A DNA stretch of 64,000 bases from Sphingobacterium lumbrici (GCF_006476045.1 NZ_SRZY01000032.1:1-64000), one strand, 5' to 3'. Shown: positions 51,822-61,375, counted from the stretch's first letter. A program made the numbers and translations. Notes: a model not told the origin generated them from the letters alone.

Positions 51822-52292
51822 CTATTCATCTGTATCATTATTGGCGCCACGAAACTTATCTAACAAATTACTTAATTGAAGTGCTTCTTGTTCGGTGATA
51901 TTGCTGTTGATTAAATCCGTCAACATCATATCTTCTTCAATCTCATCAAGAAGTCGCAGACCTTTGTCTGTAATCTGTAGATCAACGGATCTTTTATCCC
52001 GAATACTTTTGGTACGTATCACCAAGCCTTTAGCGACAATACGGTCTACCAATCTTGAAATATCAGGTGTACTATTAATCATTCGTTCTTTTAAAAGATT
52101 ATTAGATGCGGCTTTGGGGTATTGCCCTCTTAGAATTCGTAAAACATTAAATTGCTGAAGTGTAATTTCTTTTTTATGTGCTCGTTGCTCTAAATTTTTC
52201 ACAATCCAACTATTTGTATAGATGATATTTATAGTTGTTTTATGCCAATCGTCTCTAAATTTTTTAACTTTCACCAGCTCGTTAATCTTCAT
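51822..52292 (-). CDS. MarR-family transcriptional regulator
   Basis: A 156-residue winged-helix dimer. The recognition region ITLQQFNVLRILRG...LLKERMINSTPDISRLVDRIVAKGLVIRTKSIRDKR(S) has the MarR helix-turn-helix and wing with the conserved D-x-R of the wing tip (about 112-118). The C-terminal helix is acidic (NNDTDE). It is divergent from feoA across 113 bp, so it may control the feo operon; this is positional inference. Its stop touches the ZIP transporter stop. Confidence 0.9.
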   Translation of the reverse strand: MKINELVKVKKFRDDWHKTTINIIYTNSWIVKNLEQRAHKKEITLQQFNVLRILRGQYPKAASNNLLKERMINSTPDISRLVDRIVAKGLVIRTKSIRDKRSVDLQITDKGLRLLDEIEEDMMLTDLINSNITEQEALQLSNLLDKFRGANNDTDE

Positions 52293-52385
52293 GTTTATAA
52301 TAATTCTAAATAATACAAAATCGTGACAGACTCTGCTCCCGTAAACCGCCCATTTTGACTATATTTGGACATTTCTAATGAATAA

Positions 52386-52401
52386 TATCTTATCTAAGAT
52401 A
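52386..52401. promoter_or_regulatory. Candidate operator in front of feoA
   Basis: TATCTTA-TC-TAAGATA, a perfect 7-2-7 inverted repeat ending 4 bp before the feoA ATG. Its position would let a bound repressor block transcription or ribosome access. The cognate protein could be the divergent MarR regulator or an iron regulator elsewhere. Confidence 0.5.
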
Positions 52402-52405
52402 CAAA

Positions 52406-52645
52406 ATGCAAAACAATATTACTTTAGACAAATTAAAAAAAGGCGAAAAAGCAATAATTCACTCTTTTAAAAGTAATGAACTTCCTGCGAAGTTCTATGA
52501 GCTGGGATTCACGCCGGGAACGGCCATAGAAATAAAACATATAGCCCCTTTACAAGGTCCAATGTGTATAAACATCATTCATCAAGACTCTTTAATTGCT
52601 ATTCGCAAAAAAGAAGCTAACTTAATTTTGATTAATAAGATATAA
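52406..52645 (+). CDS. feoA: Ferrous iron transport protein FeoA
   Basis: A 79-residue SH3-like protein that supports FeoB-dependent Fe2+ uptake in the cytosol. Family blocks are LDKLKKGEKAIIHSF, PAKFYELGFTPGTAIEI and GPMCINI with LIAIRKKEANLI. Its stop overlaps the feoB start by one base (TAATG), so translation is coupled. Confidence 0.92.
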   Translation: MQNNITLDKLKKGEKAIIHSFKSNELPAKFYELGFTPGTAIEIKHIAPLQGPMCINIIHQDSLIAIRKKEANLILINKI

Positions 52646-54747
52646 TGAAGAGAAAGACAATAGCTTTATTAGGAAATCCCAATGTAGGTAAGACATCATT
52701 ATTTAACAGATTAACAAAATTAAATCAGAAAGTTGGTAATTATCCCGGTATCACGGTAGATAAACGAATTGGCTCGTTAAAGGCAAATGAGACAGAATAC
52801 AAAATAATCGATCTTCCGGGGACTTACACACTATTTCCCAACTCTCTGGATGAGGAGGTTGTTTTCAATATTTTAAGCAATCGGTCTAACGAAGATTTTC
52901 CGGACTTAACTGTAGTCGTTACTGAACCATCTAGTATCAACAGAGGGGTAGTGATATACCAGCAAGTTCGTGAATTAGGCTTACCCGCTATTTTTGTCAT
53001 CAATATGATCGACGAAGTAGACCAAAAGGGTTTACATGTAGATTATACCGCGCTCGAAAACTATTTACAAACAAAAGTTGTTCAAACCAATGCCCGTTCG
53101 GGTAAAGGTATAGATCAATTAATTCAACATTTTGACATTGAACTAAAACCTTATTTTGGCGCATTTGATTTACCTCAAAAATATCAGAACGCATTAAAGG
53201 ATGCGAGACAGTTATTTCCGTTGGCAACAGAGTACCTAACTTGGCAATATTTAGCACAAGATAGTGTGAGCAGTCTTCCTCCAGAGAAAACAGCTGCATT
53301 GCAAAAAATACGTCAATCTCATCAGCTCGACACCCAGGAATTGCAAAAGGATGAGTCTATATCCCGGCACGATAAGGTTGCAAATGACTTGGCACCCATT
53401 ATCTCTAAGAAGGAAAACAAACGACTATCTATTACAGACAAAATAGACAACCTATTAATACACCCGGTGTTAGGTTACGTCATATTCTTCGGGCTGTTAT
53501 TTCTTATATTTCAGGCTATTTACAGTTGGGCCGGCCCGTTGATGGATGGCATAGATACCCTTTTTGCTTCTTTATCGGATGCTGTCGCCGCGGCATTACC
53601 GGAAGGTCCTTTGAGCGCCTTACTCGTAAATGGGGTTATTGCCGGAATCGGGGGAATCGTCATATTCCTACCCCAGATCGTGATCCTCTTTCTATTTATC
53701 GCTATTATGGAAGAGACGGGATATATGAGTCGGGTCGTATTTTTAATGGACCGGTGGCTAAGGCCTTTTGGATTGAATGGTAAATCCGTCATTCCATTAA
53801 TGTCCGGAGCTGCATGTGCCATCCCGGCAGTCATGTCTGCACGTAATATCGAAAACCCGAAAGAACGCCTATTGACGATATTGGTTACACCATTTATGAC
53901 TTGTTCTGCAAGACTTCCAATATATATTGTTATCATCGGACTTGTTATTCCGGATGAAACATTTTTGGGATTCAACCTACAGGGCATCACATTATTCGGA
54001 ATGTACATCTTGGGTGTACTTGGCGCATTGTTGTCTGCCCTCGTACTGAATGAGATTATAAAATCAATTCGTAAATCCTTTCTGATTTTCGAGTTACCTA
54101 CGTATAAAGTTCCAGATTGGAAGAATGTGTTGAATACCGTATGGGAAAAATCATTAGGTTTTTTAATAGGAGCCGGTAAAATAATCTTAGCCATTTCCAT
54201 CATTCTATGGGTTCTGGGAAATTTCGGACCTACCGACAGGTTCTCAGATCCGGAAACATATATCGCGGAAGCCAATCCTGAATTCTCACAAGAGGAAATA
54301 GATCATGAAGTAACTGCTTACAAAACTGAATACTCTTACCTAGGGTATTTGGGGAGGGGTATTGAACCCTTGATTAGACCGTTGGGATATGATTGGAAAG
54401 TAGGGATAGGCTTATTAGCTTCATTCGCTGCAAGAGAAGTTTTTGTCGGCACCATGGCAGTAGTTTATAGCTTAGGAGAAGACGTAGATATCGAAGATGA
54501 AGGGCAAAGACAAACATTATTTGAGCGCATGAAAGGTGAAATAAACCGCAATACGGGCATGCCTACATATAATTTTGCCACAGGAATATCATTATTGTTA
54601 TTTTATGCTTTCGCGATGCAATGTATGGCAACAATAGGCGTTGTAAAAAGAGAGACAGGTTCTTGGAAATGGACACTGATACAAACAGGATTCATGACCG
54701 GACTCGCTTATTTGGTCGCGTTAGTTGCTTATCAGCTTTTAAAATAA
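52645..54747 (+). CDS. feoB: Ferrous iron transporter FeoB
   Basis: A 700-residue inner-membrane Fe2+ transporter. The N-terminal G domain has G1 GNPNVGKTS (10-18), G2 region GNYPGITVDKR, G3 DLPGTYTL and G4 NMIDE (about 122). A helical spacer follows (about 170-260), then two Gate regions with about 8-10 membrane segments (GETGYMSRV-type blocks at about 355, SCSARLP-like TCSARLPIYI at about 420, and LLASFAAREVFVGTMAVVY at about 590). The central insert (about 190-250) is charged. It is the second gene of feoA-feoB with a tiny Cys-rich protein behind it. Confidence 0.96.
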   Translation: MKRKTIALLGNPNVGKTSLFNRLTKLNQKVGNYPGITVDKRIGSLKANETEYKIIDLPGTYTLFPNSLDEEVVFNILSNRSNEDFPDLTVVVTEPSSINRGVVIYQQVRELGLPAIFVINMIDEVDQKGLHVDYTALENYLQTKVVQTNARSGKGIDQLIQHFDIELKPYFGAFDLPQKYQNALKDARQLFPLATEYLTWQYLAQDSVSSLPPEKTAALQKIRQSHQLDTQELQKDESISRHDKVANDLAPIISKKENKRLSITDKIDNLLIHPVLGYVIFFGLLFLIFQAIYSWAGPLMDGIDTLFASLSDAVAAALPEGPLSALLVNGVIAGIGGIVIFLPQIVILFLFIAIMEETGYMSRVVFLMDRWLRPFGLNGKSVIPLMSGAACAIPAVMSARNIENPKERLLTILVTPFMTCSARLPIYIVIIGLVIPDETFLGFNLQGITLFGMYILGVLGALLSALVLNEIIKSIRKSFLIFELPTYKVPDWKNVLNTVWEKSLGFLIGAGKIILAISIILWVLGNFGPTDRFSDPETYIAEANPEFSQEEIDHEVTAYKTEYSYLGYLGRGIEPLIRPLGYDWKVGIGLLASFAAREVFVGTMAVVYSLGEDVDIEDEGQRQTLFERMKGEINRNTGMPTYNFATGISLLLFYAFAMQCMATIGVVKRETGSWKWTLIQTGFMTGLAYLVALVAYQLLK

Positions 54748-54753
54748 ATTGAT

Positions 54754-54900
54754 ATGGAAACCATTCAATATATCATTATCGCACTCATATTCATAGCAGC
54801 AATAGTATATGTAGCGAAGAGATTCGTCCCCTCAAAAAATAAGCAAGGTGGTTGTGGCAAAGGTTGTGGTTGCGATTTTAACCCTAAACAATCCGAATAA
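54754..54900 (+). CDS. Small FeoB-associated Cys-rich membrane protein
   Basis: 48 residues starting 6 bp after feoB: METIQYIIIALIFIAAIVYV forms one membrane helix, then KRF and a C-terminal cluster GGCGKGCGCDFNP with three cysteines. This layout matches the short FeoB-associated Cys-rich proteins seen after feoB in many Bacteroidota, possibly FeoC-like partners or metal-binding helpers. It is too short for most gene finders. Confidence 0.8.
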   Translation: METIQYIIIALIFIAAIVYVAKRFVPSKNKQGGCGKGCGCDFNPKQSE

Positions 54901-54916
54901 TTGTATTTACAGACTT

Positions 54917-55990
54917 CTAAAACAGTGACAATTGATTGCTTTCCAACTTTTTTATGTCTTCTTCATAGAAATTGGAAAGCGTAACACCAAGAAGTCTTAC
55001 TTTCTTTTCATCTAAATGGAGATTATCAAATAATTTTTCAATTTGCGCATAGATATCAGCATAAGAGTTGATATAGTAAATTGAAGTATAACTACGGGTG
55101 ATTTGTGTAAAATCTGAAAATTTGACTTTCAAAGTAACCGTTCTTCCCATTTTCGCTTTACTGTCTATTCTCTTTTCAACTTTTAGCACTAGATTTTGCA
55201 ATTCGGCTTTGAGTAGCATTACATCCGAAATATCTGTTTCAAATGTATCTTCAGCCCCGATAGATTTACTTATCCGATTGGGCTGCACCGGTCTGTTGTC
55301 CTCTCCTCTTACAATATGGAAGTAAAACTTACCAGACTTACCAAATTGCCGAATGAGTTCCTCTTCCGAATATTTTTTCAGGTCTTTACCATAATGAATA
55401 CCTTTTCCTTTCATTTTTTGAGCCGTAACTTTTCCGACTCCAAAAAATTTATCAATAGGCAATGCTTCCATAAATGGAATTATTTTAGACGGCCCTATAA
55501 ACGTCAATCCGTCAGGCTTATGGTAATCCGAAGCAATTTTCGCAATAAATTTATTGGTCGATACACCTGCTGAAGCGGTAAGATTTAACTCGTTACGAAT
55601 CGCATCTTTTATTTGCTTTGCTATTTCTATAGCTGACCCAATTTTTAATTTATCTTCAGTAACATCCAGATAAGCTTCGTCCAGAGACAATGGTTCGATC
55701 ATATCGGTATACCGCTTAAAAATAGTACGGATATGAGACGAAACATCTTTATAAACATCAAAACGGGGCCGTGTAAACAACAAATGTGGACACAACTGAA
55801 GGGCCTGACGCGAAGACATAGCCGATCGCACCCCGTATTTACGTGCTTCATAACTGGCCGTAGCTACAACCCCTCTTCCGTCCGGAGAACCTCCAACAGC
55901 TAAGGGCTGACCCCGAAATTCAGGAAAATCCCGTTGCTCTACTGATGCGTAGAATGCATCCATATCGATATGTATAATTTTACGCAACAT
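54917..55990 (-). CDS. dinB: DNA polymerase IV (Y-family translesion polymerase)
   Basis: A 357-residue Y-family polymerase for lesion bypass. It opens RKIIHIDMDAFYASVEQRDFPE (metal Asp8/Asp10 region) and has the second catalytic block LSLDEAYLDVT (about 102-112), the HhH region FFGVGKVTAQKM (thumb) and a little-finger domain to about 345. The C-terminus ESNQLSLF resembles a beta-clamp-binding motif (QxxLxLF). No LexA-like box is recognised upstream. Convergent with the feo operon. Confidence 0.95.
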   Translation of the reverse strand: MLRKIIHIDMDAFYASVEQRDFPEFRGQPLAVGGSPDGRGVVATASYEARKYGVRSAMSSRQALQLCPHLLFTRPRFDVYKDVSSHIRTIFKRYTDMIEPLSLDEAYLDVTEDKLKIGSAIEIAKQIKDAIRNELNLTASAGVSTNKFIAKIASDYHKPDGLTFIGPSKIIPFMEALPIDKFFGVGKVTAQKMKGKGIHYGKDLKKYSEEELIRQFGKSGKFYFHIVRGEDNRPVQPNRISKSIGAEDTFETDISDVMLLKAELQNLVLKVEKRIDSKAKMGRTVTLKVKFSDFTQITRSYTSIYYINSYADIYAQIEKLFDNLHLDEKKVRLLGVTLSNFYEEDIKKLESNQLSLF

Positions 55991-56127
55991 GCCCCTTAAA
56001 AGGTGTTTTCTTGACCAGCTACCATTTTACATTTATCGATTAACATGAATACTGTTTTAGATATGCAAATTTATGTAATAAATAATCCAGATTATATCCC
56101 CTTTAGATATAATTAATGCAATAATCT

Positions 56128-56135
56128 TATCTTTG
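56128..56135 (+). promoter_or_regulatory. Candidate -7 element of aguB-aguA
   Basis: TATCTTTG matches TAnnTTTG; TTTA lies 22-23 bp upstream (about 56102) as -33. It lies 26 bp before the aguB ATG. Confidence 0.5.
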
Positions 56136-56161
56136 CAACGTACGATCATAATTTAGAAAAA

Positions 56162-57037
56162 ATGAGCAAAGTAAACGTTGGTATAGTTCAAATGTCTTGT
56201 GTAGAAGACAAGCAACAAAACCTGGATAAAGCAATTAATAAGGTAAGAGAAGCTGCTGCTAAAGGCGCTCAAATTATATGTCTTCAAGAATTATTTACTT
56301 CATTATATTTCTGTGATGTTGAAAATTATGACAACTTCGACCTGGCAGAAACTATACCCGGTCCATCAACAGATGCCTTATCAGCTGTGGCGAAAGAACT
56401 GAATGTTGTTATAATTGCTTCGCTATTTGAAAAACGTGCACAGGGTTTATATCACAATACAACAGCGGTATTGGATGCGGATGGCAGCTATTTAGGGAAA
56501 TATCGTAAAATGCACATCCCCGATGATCCGGCATTTTATGAAAAATTCTATTTTACTCCGGGGGATTTAGGTTACAAGGTATTCTCTACTAAATTCGGAA
56601 AAATCGGTGTATTGATCTGCTGGGATCAATGGTATCCGGAAGCCTCACGTATTACCGCTTTAATGGGGGCTGAAATTTTATTTTACCCTACCGCAATTGG
56701 CTGGGCAACGGATCAAGATGAGGAAACAAATCAAGATCAGTACAACGCCTGGCAAACGATTCAACGCTCGCATGCAGTAGCCAATGGTGTACCTGTGGTA
56801 TCTGTAAATCGTGTTGGTTTTGAACAAGAAGGTGCGATGAAATTTTGGGGAGGAAGCTTCGTAACGAATGCGCAAGGTAAATTATTATATCTCGCCTCTC
56901 ATGATAGCGAAGAAGTGGATGTGGTAGAGATCGACCTGCAACAATCAGATTATTTCCGTAAGCATTGGCCTTTTTTACGCGACAGACGTATCGAAACCTA
57001 TGCTCCAATAACAAAACGGTTCCTGGATGAAGATTAA
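56162..57037 (+). CDS. aguB: N-carbamoylputrescine amidase
   Basis: A 291-residue nitrilase-superfamily amidase converting N-carbamoylputrescine to putrescine, CO2 and ammonia. The catalytic Glu is in ICLQELFTSLYFC (about 42), Lys in KYRKMHIPDDP (about 118) and Cys in LICWDQWYPEASR (about 155). The WATDQDEETNQDQYNAWQTIQRSHAVANG block is typical of AguB. The agmatine deiminase gene follows 48 bp later, so the two form a complete agmatine-to-putrescine route and confirm each other. Confidence 0.95.
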   Translation: MSKVNVGIVQMSCVEDKQQNLDKAINKVREAAAKGAQIICLQELFTSLYFCDVENYDNFDLAETIPGPSTDALSAVAKELNVVIIASLFEKRAQGLYHNTTAVLDADGSYLGKYRKMHIPDDPAFYEKFYFTPGDLGYKVFSTKFGKIGVLICWDQWYPEASRITALMGAEILFYPTAIGWATDQDEETNQDQYNAWQTIQRSHAVANGVPVVSVNRVGFEQEGAMKFWGGSFVTNAQGKLLYLASHDSEEVDVVEIDLQQSDYFRKHWPFLRDRRIETYAPITKRFLDED

Positions 57038-57085
57038 TATTCAAATGAAGATGGTAATTTCCGTATATACTAAACATTCGATAAA

Positions 57086-58132
57086 TTGAATAATTTAAAT
57101 ACCCCAAAAAAGGAAGGCTTTAGTTTCCCTGCCGAATGGGAAAAACAGGATGCCTTATGGCTAAGTTGGCCGCATAAAGAAGAATCGTGGCCCGGAAAAA
57201 TTGAATCAATTTTCAAGCCATATTCTGAATTTATTAAAGCTGTAGCGGATGGTCAGAAAGTAAGGATTAATGTGAGAGATGAGGAGATGAAATCCTTTGC
57301 TTTAAAATACCTGACAGAAACATCTGCTAATTTAAAAAACATTGAATTCTTTTTTCATCCGACCAATGATGCCTGGTGTAGGGATCACGGTCCAGCTTTC
57401 TTGTTGAATAAACAAACCGGAGAAAAAGCAGTGGTGGATTGGGGCTATAATGCCTGGGGAGATAAATATCCGCCCTACGACTTAGATGACATTATTCCAA
57501 CTAAGATCGCTAATCATTTCGGACATAAACTCTTCACCCCTCCTATTGTTATGGAAGGCGGTTCTGTCGAGTTCAACGGTAATGGAACAGTTTTGACAAC
57601 CACTGCCTGCCTGCTTAATAAAAATCGTAATCCACATTTGAACCAAGAGCAAATCGAAGTCTATCTAAAAGAATATTATGGGCAACAACAAGTTCTTTGG
57701 CTCGGAGACGGTATTGTAGGAGATGATACGGATGGCCATATTGACGATATTACCCGTTTTGTTAACGAAGACACCGTATTGACTGTTGTAGAAGAAAATC
57801 AGGAAGATGAAAATTATGCCATTCTACAGGATAACCTCAAAACATTGAAAAATCTGAGACTATTGGATGGACGCCCTTTACAAATCATTGAACTACCTAT
57901 GCCTCACCCCGTGGTCTACGACGAGACGAGACTTCCGGCATCTTATGCAAACTTCTATATCGCTAATGAGGTAGTAGTCGTTCCGACTTTTGCAGACAAA
58001 AATGATCAAAAAGCATTGGACATTATTCAACGCTGTTTCCCCGACAGAAAAGTTGTCGGGATCAATTCAATAGATATAATATGGGGATTAGGGAGTTTCC
58101 ATTGCTTAAGCCAACAAGAACCGTTCATATAA
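57086..58132 (+). CDS. aguA: Agmatine deiminase
   Basis: A 348-residue guanidino-group hydrolase (peptidylarginine deiminase fold) converting agmatine to N-carbamoylputrescine. Visible active-site blocks are WCRDHGPAFL (Asp), MEGGSVEFNGNGT (Glu), DDTDGHIDDITRF (His/Asp) and the nucleophile Cys in GSFHCLSQQEP near the C-terminus (about 342). The frame has no ATG at the family start, so TTG at 57086 is taken as the start. The first useful Met is far inside. Confidence 0.93.
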   Translation: MNNLNTPKKEGFSFPAEWEKQDALWLSWPHKEESWPGKIESIFKPYSEFIKAVADGQKVRINVRDEEMKSFALKYLTETSANLKNIEFFFHPTNDAWCRDHGPAFLLNKQTGEKAVVDWGYNAWGDKYPPYDLDDIIPTKIANHFGHKLFTPPIVMEGGSVEFNGNGTVLTTTACLLNKNRNPHLNQEQIEVYLKEYYGQQQVLWLGDGIVGDDTDGHIDDITRFVNEDTVLTVVEENQEDENYAILQDNLKTLKNLRLLDGRPLQIIELPMPHPVVYDETRLPASYANFYIANEVVVVPTFADKNDQKALDIIQRCFPDRKVVGINSIDIIWGLGSFHCLSQQEPFI

Positions 58133-58180
58133 ACCTGAGGATTACTCACATCCAGTTATCAACCATTAAAAAGAAAATAA

Positions 58181-59383
58181 ATGAGATTAATTAAAAAGGC
58201 ATCAATAGCCTTATTTTCCATACTAAGTGTATGTAATTTTGCAAAAGCTCAGGAACGAGATGATCGTGCCACTATTTTAAATTTTAAAGGTATTCAATAC
58301 ACTTCTAAAGACTCACTGTTCTACACAAACTTTAGATTCCGTATGCAAAACCGTGTGGGGTTTTCAAATACGTTAGACGGAGCAGATAACGGAAAATTTG
58401 ATGCGCGCATACGCCGCCTCAGAATGCGAATGGACGGCTATATCTATACCCCAAAGATTTCCTATTCCGTACAACTTGCCTTCACACGAGGAGATCAGGA
58501 TTTCGATGACACGGGTATCCCGAATATTGTACGTGATGCTGTATTATTCTACAATTTCTCTAATGATTTCTACATATCTTTCGGTCAAAACAAACTGCCC
58601 GGCAATCGCCAACGGGTCAATTCCTCCGGACAGTTGCAGTTCGCTGACCGATCACTTGTAAACAGCAATTTTACCGTAGACCGAGATTTTGGTTTGAGTT
58701 TCAATTTAAGCAAGAAAATAGGCAATATGCCCATTAATGCCAAAGCTGCCATTTCAACGGGAGAAGGACGACCGGTAAATACAACAGACAAAGGTCTCGC
58801 TTACACGGGAAGAATCGAATTTCTGCCATTTGGAAAATTCAAAAATGACGGAGATTATTCTGAAGGAGACATCGAACGTGAAGAAACACCTAAACTATCA
58901 ATCGGCACAGGATACAGCTATAATGACAACACCGTACGTGAGGGCGGACAGACCGGACGATTCGTTAAAAATCCTTTTACATTAAAGACAGCGTTTGCAG
59001 ATGCTATTTTCAAATATCAGGGTTTTGCTTATCAAGCAGAATACATGCAACGTGACGTTGATAACCCACTTAACATAATTGATAACGATAAAGCAGAAGA
59101 AACCTGTGCGTATAAAGGCTGGGGGCTCAATCAACAGAGCTCATATCTATTAAACCATGGTTATGAAATCGCAGGACGGTACACCTATGTGAGACCTCAT
59201 TCCGACATTGCCAACTTCAAAGATCAGATCGAAGTTCTTGAAATAGGTTTAACAAAATATATGAAAGCACACAGGCTCAAATTTCAGTTGAATACAAGCT
59301 ATACCGTGAAAGACGGTATTTACAACAACAGCAACAACAAAAGTGCATGGGGAGCCATGTTCCAGGTAGAGCTGGGAATCTAA
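58181..59383 (+). CDS. Outer-membrane porin of the phosphate-selective (OprO/OprP) type
   Basis: 400 residues with a signal peptide (about 1-23, ending KAQ). The mature chain has the beta-barrel pattern of OprP-like porins: NFRFRMQNRVGFSN, the FDARIRRLRMRMDGYIYTPKISYSVQL block, FYISFGQNKLPGNRQR, and a final strand AMFQVELGI ending in a hydrophobic residue as usual for barrel insertion. Ion selectivity cannot be told from sequence. Its stop codon lies inside the left arm of the terminator. Confidence 0.85.
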   Translation: MRLIKKASIALFSILSVCNFAKAQERDDRATILNFKGIQYTSKDSLFYTNFRFRMQNRVGFSNTLDGADNGKFDARIRRLRMRMDGYIYTPKISYSVQLAFTRGDQDFDDTGIPNIVRDAVLFYNFSNDFYISFGQNKLPGNRQRVNSSGQLQFADRSLVNSNFTVDRDFGLSFNLSKKIGNMPINAKAAISTGEGRPVNTTDKGLAYTGRIEFLPFGKFKNDGDYSEGDIEREETPKLSIGTGYSYNDNTVREGGQTGRFVKNPFTLKTAFADAIFKYQGFAYQAEYMQRDVDNPLNIIDNDKAEETCAYKGWGLNQQSSYLLNHGYEIAGRYTYVRPHSDIANFKDQIEVLEIGLTKYMKAHRLKFQLNTSYTVKDGIYNNSNNKSAWGAMFQVELGI

Positions 59384-59427
59384 AAAGAATAATGGCTTGA
59401 AAATATTTTCAAGCCATTATTCTTTTT
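59382..59427. terminator. Loop-less palindromic terminator overlapping the porin stop
   Basis: A perfect 46-bp palindrome with 23-base arms (starting AAAAAGAATAATGG) and no spacer. The central AAAATATTTT must open to form the loop. The left arm starts at the second base of the porin TAA. Confidence 0.85.
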
Positions 59428-59533
59428 AGATCAATCCTCAAATTATTTTACCTTCCGTTATGGAATTCCGCTCTTTGCTGCATCATTTGGCAAAGTTTCC
59501 GTAATTTTAAAGTTATTTAATATTCATACCTTA

Positions 59534-60649
59534 ATGAAATACTATATCATAGCAGGCGAAACATCAGGTGATTTACATGGTTCCAATCTGATAGAAGCAT
59601 TGAAGATAGAAGATCCTTCGGCAGAATTCAAAATTGTCGGAGGTGACCTGATGGAAGCTGCGACAGGGCATAAACCTCTGATACACACTTCAAAAATGGC
59701 ATTTATGGGATTTGTAGAGGTACTCAAGAACTTAAAAACCATTTCCCAAAACCTAAAGACCGTAAAACAGGATATCCTGGAATACGGTCCAGACACAGTG
59801 ATATTGATTGATTTTCCAGGATTTAATTTAAAAATCGCCTCTTTTGCGAAAAAGAATAACCTTAAAGTTTGTTATTATATTTCTCCTAAAATATGGGCAT
59901 GGAATCAGGGCAGGGTACACAAGATCAAAAAGGTTGTAGACCACATGTTCTGTATACTTCCTTTTGAAGTTGATTTTTATAAGCGCTTTGGGGTAAAAGT
60001 TGATTACGTAGGAAATCCACTTTTAGACGCAATTTCCAGCTACTCCTTTCGCCCTAACTTTATCACAGACAATGGTTTGGGATCAGAACCAATTATAGCG
60101 CTGTTGCCCGGTAGCCGCAAGATGGAAATCGATCACATCTTGCCCGATATGGCAGAACTTTATTATGCGTTTCCGGGGCATCAGTTGGTAATTGCCGGCG
60201 CACCTAATTTCGATGAGTCCTACTATAGAAAATACACAAATGATTTACCAATTCCCATCGTTTTTAATCAAACCTACGACTTATTAAAGCATGCGCAAGC
60301 AGCAGTCGTAACGAGTGGCACAGCGACATTAGAGACAGGGATATTGAGTGTGCCACAAGTGGTCGTTTACAAAGCCAATGCCATTAGCATTATGATCGCA
60401 CGCAAATTGATTAAAGTACGCTTTATTTCTTTAGTAAACCTGATCAACGATTTTTTATCCGTAAGAGAGCTTATACAACAGGACTGTAATCCTGAGGATA
60501 TTCGAGATGAGCTTAAGGAATTGATTATGAATCCAGAGCATCGGGCAAGTGTATTGGAAAATTATGACCTCCTGGCTAAAAAACTTGGCACCCCCGGAGC
60601 CTCGAAAAAAACAGCTCAGCTAATTGTAACATATTTAAAGAATGATTAA
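59534..60649 (+). CDS. lpxB: Lipid-A-disaccharide synthase
   Basis: A 371-residue GT19 glycosyltransferase joining UDP-2,3-diacylglucosamine and lipid X in lipid A synthesis on the inner membrane. Motifs are YYIIAGETSGDLHGSNLI at the start, MGFVEVLKNL, YYISPKIWAWNQGRVHKIKK, LLPGSRKMEIDHILP and SGTATLETGILSVPQVVVYK. Length matches the family. The following secreted protein gene starts 37 bp later. Confidence 0.95.
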   Translation: MKYYIIAGETSGDLHGSNLIEALKIEDPSAEFKIVGGDLMEAATGHKPLIHTSKMAFMGFVEVLKNLKTISQNLKTVKQDILEYGPDTVILIDFPGFNLKIASFAKKNNLKVCYYISPKIWAWNQGRVHKIKKVVDHMFCILPFEVDFYKRFGVKVDYVGNPLLDAISSYSFRPNFITDNGLGSEPIIALLPGSRKMEIDHILPDMAELYYAFPGHQLVIAGAPNFDESYYRKYTNDLPIPIVFNQTYDLLKHAQAAVVTSGTATLETGILSVPQVVVYKANAISIMIARKLIKVRFISLVNLINDFLSVRELIQQDCNPEDIRDELKELIMNPEHRASVLENYDLLAKKLGTPGASKKTAQLIVTYLKND

Positions 60650-60686
60650 ACCATTCGACTTAATCGAAGTTAAACTAATAATAGAT

Positions 60687-61322
60687 ATGAAAAGAAAAAT
60701 AATATTAGGCGTATTTGTGGCTATACTTGGCTTTCTTAGTGCTCAAGCTCAGGTGAATGAGCAGCATTTTGATAAACTAGTACTCAACAAAAAAGAAAAG
60801 AAAGTCTTTTCTGAACGCGATTCCTCGGCTGTTATTTATATTGACACCCTAATTATGAAGGATAATTCTTCTTTGCAATTCTTTGGTAAAAAAGATGTAA
60901 AACTTATCGTAAAACATGCGGAGATAGGAAATAAAGCACTAATCAGCGGTCAAGCAGGTCAAAATAATGCGTCTGACTTTGACATCACGATAAATTTTCA
61001 AAAATTAGGATCCCTGTATATAGTAGCTCGCGGCATAGATGCCTTCAATGGCACCAAAACATTCCCTAATGGTGATGCCGGAAATGTAAACATCAGCTAC
61101 AATAAGGACGGGGTTTCTCCACAGACTGCAAATAAAAAAGATAAAAATTATCTGTTCGTTGATGTGACACCCGGTGGTCTTCACGTAACGCCTAACTTGG
61201 AAATAACAAATATCTATAGGCGTATCGCATCTTCGCCACCCGGTTTAATCGGGCTTCCACAAGGACAAATCTATTCAGGATCTCCGGGAAAGGAAGGAAA
61301 AGTAACGATTACGGGTAATTAA
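60687..61322 (+). CDS. Secreted protein of unknown function
   Basis: 211 residues. The ATG at 60687 (MKRKIILGVFVAILGFLSAQAQ) gives a clean signal peptide; a frame from 60642 overlaps lpxB and lacks it. The mature chain shows repeated beta-strand patterns (VIYIDTLIMKDNSSLQFFGKKDVKLIV, ALISGQAGQNNASDFDITINF), suggesting a right-handed beta-helix or adhesin-like fold. It ends in a Gly-rich segment (GLIGLPQGQIYSGSPGKEG). No family recognised. Probably co-transcribed with lpxB. Confidence 0.7.
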   Translation: MKRKIILGVFVAILGFLSAQAQVNEQHFDKLVLNKKEKKVFSERDSSAVIYIDTLIMKDNSSLQFFGKKDVKLIVKHAEIGNKALISGQAGQNNASDFDITINFQKLGSLYIVARGIDAFNGTKTFPNGDAGNVNISYNKDGVSPQTANKKDKNYLFVDVTPGGLHVTPNLEITNIYRRIASSPPGLIGLPQGQIYSGSPGKEGKVTITGN

Positions 61323-61341
61323 AACCTGTTATAATAAGACA

Positions 61342-61375
61342 CAAAAGGTGCTAAGAAAAATCTCAGCACCTTTTT
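61342..61375. terminator. Bidirectional terminator between the secreted-protein gene and mnmA
   Basis: AAAAGGTGCT-A-AGA / TCT-C-AGCACCTTTT hairpin followed by T-rich sequence, between convergent genes. Confidence 0.8.

Noticed and set aside
53520..54275. Long minus-strand frame (251 codons) inside feoB
   Set aside because: It is antisense to well-conserved FeoB Gate motifs and lacks any family resemblance.
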